Source of the DNA: Pandoraea captiosa | GTDB lineage: Bacteria > Pseudomonadota > Gammaproteobacteria > Burkholderiales > Burkholderiaceae | NCBI RefSeq assembly: GCF_902459775.1 | Contig: NZ_CABPSQ010000002.1 | Location: forward strand, 62,001 to 126,000 | DNA: 64,000 nt | Reading direction: 5' to 3' | Part shown: positions 57,845 to 64,000 of the stretch, one piece after another | Numbering within the stretch: position 1 is the first letter of the stretch | Layout of the letters: each line of letters begins with the position of its first letter | Made by a program: the position numbers and the translations under genes | The notes under the pieces: model-generated | Told to the model about the DNA's origin: nothing | Seen by the model: the letters and a program-made list of their open reading frames with translations, nothing else | The model's database searches: none

Positions 57845-59902
57845 CTATCGTGGTGTCGCGATTCGCTCGCCCGATTTCATCAGTCGCCAGAATGTCGTCC
57901 GGCTAATGCCAAGTGCGCGCGCCGCGCTCGCGCGATTGCCGCCACACGCCTGCAATGCGGCGAGGGCGGCGTCTCGCGTAACGACATCGCGGCGACCGAC
58001 GTCTTCGTGGCTGGCCTCGTGCTGCGCTTCACCCCCCGCTTTGCCCCTCGCTTCGCGGCGTGGCCGCAGACGCAACAATTCCGGGAACACCTCGTGCAAG
58101 GTTTGTGCGTGACGCGCGACGTCGTTGTCGAGGTAGATCGCCGCACGTGCGAGCAGGTTCTCCAGCTCACGCACGTTTCCGGGCCAGTCGTAATGATCGA
58201 ACAACGGCGAGAGCGCTTCGAGAATAGCCTTCGACGCGCGCGTATCCAGTCCGTATTGCGCGGCGCTTCTGGCCAGTAGTGCTCGGGCCAGCAGACGAAT
58301 GTCACTGCGCCGTTCTCGCAGCGCGGGCAATGTGACTTGCAACAGGTTCAGACGGAAATACAGGTCGGCGCGAAAACGCCCTTGCGCGACCAGTGCGTTC
58401 AGATCGCGGTGCGTGGCGGCGATCACGCGAACGTCCACCGGCACCGGGCGTCCCGAGCCCAGCCGCATGACTTCGCGCTCCTGCAAGACACGCAGCAACC
58501 GGCTTTGCATCGCGGCGGGCATCTCGCCGATTTCGTCGAGAAAGATCGTGCCGGTATGCGCGATCTCGAACAGACCCGCCTTTCCGCCACGGCGCGCGCC
58601 GGTGAACGCGCCCTCGTCGTGCCCGAACAGTTCGCTCTCGATCAGGCCTTCCGGCAACGCGGCGCAGTTGAATGCGACGAACGGATTGCCACGTCGCGCG
58701 CTCGCGTTGTGGATGCCCTGTGCAACCAGTTCCTTGCCCGTGCCGCTCTCGCCGGTGAGGAGTACCGTGGCGTCGTGCAACGCGCCAGTGCTCGCCAGAC
58801 GCCGGACTTTTTCGATCTGCGGCGAATCGCCGACCAGTTCGGCAAGCTCGTGCTTCGCCACGAGGTGCTTCGGACGCTGTGTCGTGCGCAGTGAGCGGTC
58901 GATGCGCTGTGCCATCTGCGCGTCCTGCACCGTCGCCACGGCGCCCGAGCGCATGCCGTGCTCGTAGATCGGCACGCAACTCACAATGAACGCACGTCCG
59001 TCGATATGTTCGAGCCGCTCTTCGATTGCGATGCCGCTCTCGGACAGCTCGCGCAACATCGGCCCGAGTTTGCGTGACAGTTCGAACTGACGCGCGCCCG
59101 GCGTGGCAACCCGCTCGGCGTCCACGCCCAGCAGCGTGAACATGGCGGGATTGACCGCTTCGAGCTGACCGTTCTCGTCGAACGCCGCGACACCGTCGCG
59201 CATGTGCGCCACGATGGTGTTCAGACGCATGCGCTTCGATTCCTTCTCGCGACTCACGCGCGCAAGCTCCACCGACCGCTCGAACGCCTCCTCCACCGCG
59301 CCGAGCGAATACAGGAAGACGTGTTCGAGCCCAGCCTGCTGCGCGAAATCGCATGCCATGCCCGGCCCGATGATGACCTTGCAGCCCTGTGCGGCGAGCG
59401 TGTCGACGGCATGCTGCACTTCGTCGACCGAGCGATAAGCACGCTGAAGGAGCCGGATCTTCAGCAGCTGTCCGAGATCGTCCAGCTCGCGCGAGACCGT
59501 CTCGTGCAGCACCAGACCCAGGGGCTGGTCCGGCCACGTGGTCGTCGCGCGGGTGATGGCGCTGAGCACGTCGAAGCCATTGACCTTCACCGTAACCACC
59601 GGCACCGACAGGTTCTCGCGCAGATACGCCCCGTTCGATCCGGCAGCCAGCACCACATCGACCGCGCCCGATTCCACGTAAGACTGCAACGCGCTCACCG
59701 CTGCCCCGTAGCCTTCCCGTACCGAATAAAACCGTGCGCGGTCGGTATAGCGCGGCGCGACCGTCTCGCACAGGGTCTGCAAGCGGCTGATGCTGACCAG
59801 CGCAATGCCCGGACGACGTGCGCGGGAATCAAGGGGCGTGGACGCAGCGCCACGGGCGTCCATGGCAAGTGGCGGCGGTGTGCCGGAAAGGCTGGGGGGC
59901 AT
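57845..59902 (-). CDS. prpR: propionate catabolism regulator PrpR (sigma-54 activator)
   Basis: 685 residues from ATG 59902 (GGAG nine bases upstream). The N-terminal PrpR sensor domain (about 30-210) binds 2-methylcitrate in characterised members. A PAS-like segment follows (about 230-340), then the AAA+ domain with GESGTGKELVAQ, the sigma-54 contact loop GAFTGARRGG and FLDEIGEMP, and a Fis-type HTH at the C-terminus (NRASAARALGISRTTFWRLM). It is divergent from prpB, with operators and a sigma-54 promoter between them. Confidence 0.94.
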   Translation of the reverse strand: MPPSLSGTPPPLAMDARGAASTPLDSRARRPGIALVSISRLQTLCETVAPRYTDRARFYSVREGYGAAVSALQSYVESGAVDVVLAAGSNGAYLRENLSVPVVTVKVNGFDVLSAITRATTTWPDQPLGLVLHETVSRELDDLGQLLKIRLLQRAYRSVDEVQHAVDTLAAQGCKVIIGPGMACDFAQQAGLEHVFLYSLGAVEEAFERSVELARVSREKESKRMRLNTIVAHMRDGVAAFDENGQLEAVNPAMFTLLGVDAERVATPGARQFELSRKLGPMLRELSESGIAIEERLEHIDGRAFIVSCVPIYEHGMRSGAVATVQDAQMAQRIDRSLRTTQRPKHLVAKHELAELVGDSPQIEKVRRLASTGALHDATVLLTGESGTGKELVAQGIHNASARRGNPFVAFNCAALPEGLIESELFGHDEGAFTGARRGGKAGLFEIAHTGTIFLDEIGEMPAAMQSRLLRVLQEREVMRLGSGRPVPVDVRVIAATHRDLNALVAQGRFRADLYFRLNLLQVTLPALRERRSDIRLLARALLARSAAQYGLDTRASKAILEALSPLFDHYDWPGNVRELENLLARAAIYLDNDVARHAQTLHEVFPELLRLRPRREARGKAGGEAQHEASHEDVGRRDVVTRDAALAALQACGGNRASAARALGISRTTFWRLMKSGERIATPR

Positions 59903-59943
59903 GACGACTGTCTCCGGATGGCACCGAGCGCTGGCGGCGGCGC

Positions 59944-59955
59944 CGAAACGTTTCA
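59944..59955. promoter_or_regulatory. PrpR-type operator, copy 1
   Basis: CGAAACGTTTCA, one mismatch from the perfect palindrome at 60013. Additional half-sites GTTTCA occur between the two copies (around 59983 and 59995). Just upstream of the prpR start, suggesting autoregulation. Confidence 0.55.
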
Positions 59956-60012
59956 CGTCACCGTGTGCGGTGCGTTTCGCTGATGTTTCATTGACGTTTC
60001 AGGGGTGTTCCA

Positions 60013-60024
60013 TGAAACGTTTCA
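60013..60024. promoter_or_regulatory. PrpR-type operator, copy 2
   Basis: Perfect palindrome TGAAACGTTTCA, about 115 bases upstream of the prpB sigma-54 promoter, a normal distance for an upstream activating site of an enhancer-binding protein. Confidence 0.6.
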
Positions 60025-60127
60025 AATGCGTTGCGTGAATTCTGCCACATCCGCAGACGACGGGCTGTCCAGCACAAGTGGCTGATTCGACAGCGCATTT
60101 TTAGACGTTCTCAAGTCATGCGGTGGC

Positions 60128-60142
60128 TGGCATGCAGATTGC
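60128..60142 (+). promoter_or_regulatory. sigma-54 promoter of prpB
   Basis: TGGCATGCAGATTGC fits the -24/-12 consensus TGGCAY-N5-TTGC, 46 bases before the prpB ATG. It agrees with PrpR being a sigma-54 activator. Confidence 0.7.
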
Positions 60143-60188
60143 GAACAGGGTCTCCATTGACCGATAACTCACAGGGAGACCCTTCATC

Positions 60189-61070
60189 ATGACCACCGCG
60201 ACTGCCCAACGCCGCGCCGAATTCCGCCGCAAGGTCGAGGCCCGACAGGGCTTGCTCGTGCCGGGTGCCTTCAATGCGCTTTCGGCGCGCGTCATCGAAG
60301 ACGCCGGTTTCGAAGCGCTTTACCTCACGGGCGCCGGCGTGACCAACATGTCGCTCGGCCTGCCCGATCTGGCGTTCGTCGGGCTGGCGGAGATGGCCGA
60401 GCACACCGCCCGGGTGCGCGACGCCGTGTCGCTGCCGATCATCGTCGACGCCGACACGGGCTTCGGCAATGCACTGAACGTGCGCCACGCCGTGCGTGTG
60501 CTTGAGCGCAGCGGCGCCGACGCCATCCAGTTCGAAGATCAGGTCTTGCCCAAGAAGTGCGGCCATTTCAACGGCAAGGCCGTGATCGGCGCCGGTGAGA
60601 TGGTCGGCAAGATTCGTGCCGCGGTCGATGCACGTGAAGACAGCAATCTGCAGATCGTCGCGCGCACCGACGCGGCTGCGGTCGACGGGATCGAGGCCGC
60701 CATCGAGCGTGGCCATCGCTTTATCGAGGCGGGGGCCGACGTTCTTTTCATCGAAGCGACGGAAACGCTGGCGGATATCGAACGCCTGCCCGCGTTGTTC
60801 GAGCGTCCGCAACTCATCAACATCGTCATTGGCGGAAAGACCCCGACGCAATCGCAACCGCGTCTGGCAGAACTCGGCTACGGCATCGTGCTGTACGCGA
60901 ATGCCGCGCTGCAAAGTGCCGTGCTGGGCATGCAAAAAGCACTGGGCACGCTGCGCGATAGTGGGCGTCTGGATGAGGATCCCTCGCTGGTGGTGCCGTT
61001 CGCGGAGCGCCAGCGTCTGGTGAACAAGCCGTTCTACGACGCGCTGGACAAGCAATACGCCGCCGACTGA
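60189..61070 (+). CDS. prpB: methylisocitrate lyase
   Basis: 293 residues. It splits 2-methylisocitrate into pyruvate and succinate, the last step of the methylcitrate cycle. The isocitrate-lyase superfamily catalytic loop KKCGHFNGK is visible, plus PIIVDADTGFGN with metal-binding Asp residues. GGGAGACCC lies upstream of the ATG. The methylcitrate synthase prpC that usually follows is absent; a transporter gene comes next. Confidence 0.95.
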   Translation: MTTATAQRRAEFRRKVEARQGLLVPGAFNALSARVIEDAGFEALYLTGAGVTNMSLGLPDLAFVGLAEMAEHTARVRDAVSLPIIVDADTGFGNALNVRHAVRVLERSGADAIQFEDQVLPKKCGHFNGKAVIGAGEMVGKIRAAVDAREDSNLQIVARTDAAAVDGIEAAIERGHRFIEAGADVLFIEATETLADIERLPALFERPQLINIVIGGKTPTQSQPRLAELGYGIVLYANAALQSAVLGMQKALGTLRDSGRLDEDPSLVVPFAERQRLVNKPFYDALDKQYAAD

Positions 61071-61252
61071 GTGCGACGACGTTACCGACATCGCTTGCAA
61101 CACCGCAGGCGCCCACGCACGACGGCGTCGCGCCGACGTCGGCGCGCCGCCGGTGCCTCGTTCGTCTTGCCGCCGTACCGCGGCACCCCTGTATCACCGC
61201 AGTCCGGCAGTACTGCATGACCGCATCAAACAACAAGTATTGGAGACAGATT

Positions 61253-62590
61253 GTGACGCCCCCCCAGGATTCGCTTGCCGCACGTCAAACCCCCGCCTCG
61301 CTTTCCTCGAAAACCTCGCCCACGGCGGATCGTGCGCCCGTCAAACTCGGGTCCATCGTCGGCGGTCTCGCGGGCAACCTGATCGAGTGGTACGACTTTC
61401 TCGCCTACAGCATCTTCTCGATCTACTTCGCGAAGGCGTTCTTCCCCGGCGACAACCCGACCGTCCAACTGATGAATACGGCGGCCATTGCTGCCGTGGG
61501 TTATGTGGCGCGCCCCTTGGGTAGCTGGCTCATCGGGTTGTACGCGGATCGTCGCGGCCGCAAGGCGGCGCTTACCGGTTCGGTGCTGGCGATGAGCGTC
61601 GGCTCGATGATGATTGCGCTCACGCCCGGCTACGCGACCATCGGCATTCTCGCGCCGATCGTGCTGATCGCTGCACGCTTGCTGCAAGGCCTGTCGATGG
61701 GCGGCGAGTACGGCACGAGCGCCACGTACCTGAGCGAAGTCGCACCGGAAAATCGCAAGGGCTTCTTCCTCGGGTTCCTGCAAGTGAGCGTGGTGGCGGG
61801 GCAACTCGTCGCACTCGGGCTGATGCTCGTGATGCAACGCTGGTGGCTGAGCGCCGAGCAGATCGAGCACTGGGGATGGCGCATTCCGTTCGTGCTCGGT
61901 GGCGTGCTGGCGCTGTTTGCGCTTTACATGCGCCGCAACGTGACCGAGAGCGAAGCGTTCGTCGACAGCGCCCGCAAGCGCGAGGCATCGATCACGCGCG
62001 AAGTGCTCGCGCACTGGCGGCAGATTCTGCTGGCCATCGGGATCACGATCGGCGGAACGGTGGCGTTTTACACGTTCACCGTCTACATGCAGAAATTCCT
62101 CGTGAATTCGGTCGGCCTGTCGAAGGAGACGTCGACGTTCGTCTCCACGATCGCGCTGTTGCTTTACATGCCGCTCCAACCGTTGTTCGGGCTGTTGTCC
62201 GACGTGATCGGCCGTCGCAAGGTGCTGATGATCTTCGGGGTGAGCACCACCCTCTTCTCCGTGCCGCTCTTCACGGCGTTGAGCCACACGCAGGACCCGC
62301 TGGTCGCGTTCGCCTTGTCGTTTGCGGGGCTGGTCATGCTGTCCGGCTTTACGTCGGTCCACATGCTCGCCAAGACCGAACTGTTTCCGCCGCGCATCCG
62401 TGCGCTGGCCGTCGGGTTCCCGTATGCGCTGACCACCGCCATTCTCGGCGGCACGACGGAGTTCGTCGCATTGCGCTTCAAGGCGAGCGGTCACGAAGCA
62501 TATTTCTACTGGTATGTGACGATTTGCGCGGCCATCTCGCTGGTTGTCTACCTGAAGATGCCGGAGACGCGCGGTCGCAAATTCGACTGA
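61253..62590 (+). CDS. MHS-family MFS carboxylate/proton symporter
   Basis: About 445 residues, 12 helices. The metabolite:H+ symporter subfamily is shown by GNLIEWYDFLAYSIFSIYFA, ARPLGSWLIGLYADRRGRKA and GLSMGGEYGTSATYLSEVAP. I prefer GTG 61253 because GGAGA lies seven bases upstream; ATG 61217 in the same frame has no ribosome site. Members carry 2-oxoglutarate, citrate, proline or similar. Adjacent prpB suggests a propionate-related or tricarboxylate substrate, but this is inference. Confidence 0.9.
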   Translation: MTPPQDSLAARQTPASLSSKTSPTADRAPVKLGSIVGGLAGNLIEWYDFLAYSIFSIYFAKAFFPGDNPTVQLMNTAAIAAVGYVARPLGSWLIGLYADRRGRKAALTGSVLAMSVGSMMIALTPGYATIGILAPIVLIAARLLQGLSMGGEYGTSATYLSEVAPENRKGFFLGFLQVSVVAGQLVALGLMLVMQRWWLSAEQIEHWGWRIPFVLGGVLALFALYMRRNVTESEAFVDSARKREASITREVLAHWRQILLAIGITIGGTVAFYTFTVYMQKFLVNSVGLSKETSTFVSTIALLLYMPLQPLFGLLSDVIGRRKVLMIFGVSTTLFSVPLFTALSHTQDPLVAFALSFAGLVMLSGFTSVHMLAKTELFPPRIRALAVGFPYALTTAILGGTTEFVALRFKASGHEAYFYWYVTICAAISLVVYLKMPETRGRKFD

Positions 62591-62917
62591 CGACGCCACT
62601 CGGCGGCGTGGCCTGTCGCAGCGCCGCGCCGCTAGGGCGAAGGGATTGCGCAATGTCCCATATGGCAACGAGGGAGCGCCCTCGCATGCGCGCGGAATCC
62701 AAAGACCGGCGGTTGGTATCGCAAAGAACGGCGTGAAATGGGTGACAGCATGGGGCTTCCATCGCGAATACGTGGGATACGGGCTGTCACCACCTGACCG
62801 CCTCACGCGTCAGCGCGTCGAACGCATCAGGCACATCTCGAACACGGCGCGTGGCGAATGGCGCGTGGTGGGTCGTGTCCTTCGTTCGTGTCCCTTGTTG
62901 TTACGGAGACTGCTTGC
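62591..62917. other. intergenic region after MHS transporter
   Basis: 327 bases with no supported gene or obvious structure. Short ORFs on both strands look like noise. Confidence 0.4.
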
Positions 62918-63454
62918 ATGCTGTTGTCTTCCATTCCGGAACTCAGTCTTGTCCTGCCTTCGGATATGGACGAGGCGTCCCGGGCCACCGCGACGCCCGA
63001 TATCGGGCAAGATCTCGCGGGCGTCGTCAACTTCACCGAACCGCTCGGTCCCCTGCCTTTCCCGCCAGTGCCGCCGGATCCGGACACGGCTTTTCGATTC
63101 CAGTCGGACTTTGTTGGCCTGAGCGAAGACCTGTCCTCTGACATCGTGATGCACTGGGCGAGCGCCGTGCAACGCGGCGGCGGCACGCCGCAATGGCAGG
63201 CGTTTGTCGCGCGATGGCAAGCGACGATGCCCGGCCTGCACAAACGCTACGCGCTGTTCCATCTGCTGATTCTTCACTTCGGGCGGCTCGATCCGCGATT
63301 GCGGCTTCCCGCGCTGGCGTGCTTTCTGGCGGATGGACCGCAGGGGCGGGCCGCCGTGCAGCGCAACTGGAAGCGGATCGGGCTCGGCAAATTCGCGCGC
63401 GGGCAGTGGCCGACGGTGCAGCGAATGCTGCGTGAGGCGGGATTGCTACGGTGA
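62918..63454 (+). CDS. protein of unknown function, 178 aa
   Basis: ATG 62918 is preceded by CGGAGA; the frame is open 20 codons earlier without a site. The N-terminal third is Pro/Asp/Glu-rich and probably disordered (PLGPLPFPPVPPDPD). The C-terminal two-thirds are helical and basic, with many Trp, Arg and Leu (RWQATMPGLHKRYALFHLLI; NWKRIGLGKFARGQWPTVQR). No signal peptide or membrane segment. I do not recognise the family. Confidence 0.6.
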   Translation: MLLSSIPELSLVLPSDMDEASRATATPDIGQDLAGVVNFTEPLGPLPFPPVPPDPDTAFRFQSDFVGLSEDLSSDIVMHWASAVQRGGGTPQWQAFVARWQATMPGLHKRYALFHLLILHFGRLDPRLRLPALACFLADGPQGRAAVQRNWKRIGLGKFARGQWPTVQRMLREAGLLR

Positions 63455-63508
63455 GACGGCCGACGGACGCGGCGCCGGGAGAAGCCTTTTGGCCGGGGAA
63501 AAACGAAA

Positions 63509-63540
63509 AAGGCAGAAGACCTTTCGATCTTCTGCCTTCT
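63509..63540 (+). terminator. intrinsic terminator upstream of tRNA-Leu
   Basis: AAGGCAGAAGA (63509-63519) pairs with TCTTCTGCCTT (63528-63538), 8-base loop, A-rich before and T-containing after. It lies between the unknown gene and the convergent tRNA gene, so it can serve both; on the minus strand the run TTTTTCGTTTTTC follows. Confidence 0.75.
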
Positions 63541-63547
63541 GAAACCT

Positions 63548-63632
63548 TGGTGCCGACGGCGAGACTCGAACTCGCACAGCTTTCGCCACTACCCCCTCAA
63601 GATAGCGTGTCTACCAATTTCACCACGTCGGC
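63548..63632 (-). tRNA. tRNA-Leu(GAG)
   Basis: 85 bases on the minus strand from GCCGACG to CGTCGGCACCA, with a perfect 7-bp acceptor stem and encoded CCA. The D-loop has GGTAGACACG, the anticodon stem CTATC / GGTAG encloses loop TTGAGGG with anticodon GAG, and the long variable arm and the T-loop GTTCGAGTC are of the leucine type. Confidence 0.97.
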
Positions 63633-63671
63633 TTTGTCCTGCAAGGGAGCGCGATTGTAACGGGAAAATTA

Positions 63672-64000
63672 TCAGGCGGCAAGCCGTTGCGAGCCGCCGA
63701 CCACCGACAGCGCGGGCGCATGCGGGCTGCCGAAGCCGTTGGCGCCCACATGATGGCCTTCCCGAAGGCGGAAGCGCGCCACCGTCTCCGCCAGCATGCG
63801 GGCCTGCTCGCTGAGCATTGCCGATGCCGCCGCAGACTCTTCCACCAGTGCCGCGTTTTGTTGCGTCGCCTGATCCATTTCCGACACCGACCGGTCGATC
63901 TGGCTGATGCCCGCGCTTTGCTCGGTCATCGCGCCGTGAATCTCGCTGACCAGACGCTGCACACGCGCGATGCCGTCCACGATTTCGTTCATCGTCGTGC
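63672..64000 (-). CDS. methyl-accepting chemotaxis protein, C-terminal fragment
   Basis: Only the last 109 codons or so are present; the gene enters from the right edge. The coiled coil MNEIVDGIARVQRLVSEIHG and TEQSAGISQIDRSVSEMDQA followed by TQQNAALVEESAAA is the signalling/adaptation helix bundle of MCPs, with Gln/Glu methylation-type sites. The C-terminus is short and has no CheR-binding pentapeptide. The ligand domain lies outside the window. Confidence 0.92.
   Translation of the reverse strand, partial: TTMNEIVDGIARVQRLVSEIHGAMTEQSAGISQIDRSVSEMDQATQQNAALVEESAAASAMLSEQARMLAETVARFRLREGHHVGANGFGSPHAPALSVVGGSQRLAA

Overview
The window is high-GC chromosomal DNA from a betaproteobacterium. 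The block rnpA-rpmH / dnaA-dnaN-gyrB with DnaA boxes between the two divergent arms places it at the replication origin. Gene content (MHYT protein, DUF2076 protein, urt/fmd amide cluster, PrpR/PrpB, MHS transporter) suggests Burkholderiales, perhaps Pandoraea or a close relative; genus is inference.

Layout. 1-5400: N-terminus of an EmrB-type exporter, an MHYT membrane protein, a small conserved-looking protein, the 2',5' RNA ligase-family protein ThpR, three small exported proteins or lipoproteins and a DUF2076 protein. 5462-9724: the leftward origin arm mnmE, yidC, yidD, rnpA, rpmH. About 9840-10265: probable oriC. 10543-16125: rightward dnaA, dnaN, gyrB, closed by a strong bidirectional terminator.

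16.2-44.2 kb is an accessory defence/mobility island of stacked modules. (i) A leftward operon starting with an excisionase-like HTH protein, then type I restriction hsdR-hsdM-hsdS, then a Septu-like ATPase plus HNH nuclease pair. (ii) A frameshifted tyrosine/dual-specificity-phosphatase-like gene. (iii) A Tn7-like transposition module: XRE regulator, tnsA, tnsB, tnsC, tniQ, with a HipA-like kinase plus DUF3037 gene pair beside it. (iv) A broken CHC2-zinc-finger primase fragment next to a decayed IS3-family element. (v) A complete four-gene Wadjet (JetABCD) anti-plasmid SMC system.

44.3-56.3 kb is an amide/urea nitrogen-scavenging cluster. A leftward operon holds a urea/short-chain amide ABC transporter (urtABCDE type), formamidase, an FmdB-like zinc ribbon and aliphatic amidase. 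Opposite to it lies a two-component system whose kinase is fused to an NCS1 permease-like domain. An 8-bp-arm palindrome sits between the two transcription units. The urtD gene has an internal deletion running from just after Walker A to the last dozen codons, so the transporter may be crippled. A glutamate dehydrogenase gene follows, fitting ammonia assimilation.

57.8-64 kb: PrpR (sigma-54 activator) diverges from prpB, with palindromic operators and a sigma-54 promoter between them. Then come an MHS-family carboxylate transporter, an unknown protein, tRNA-Leu(GAG) and the C-terminus of a chemotaxis receptor.

The candidates closest to something not well described are the HipA-like/DUF3037 pair, the Septu-like pair built into the type I RM operon, and the NCS1-fused histidine kinase.
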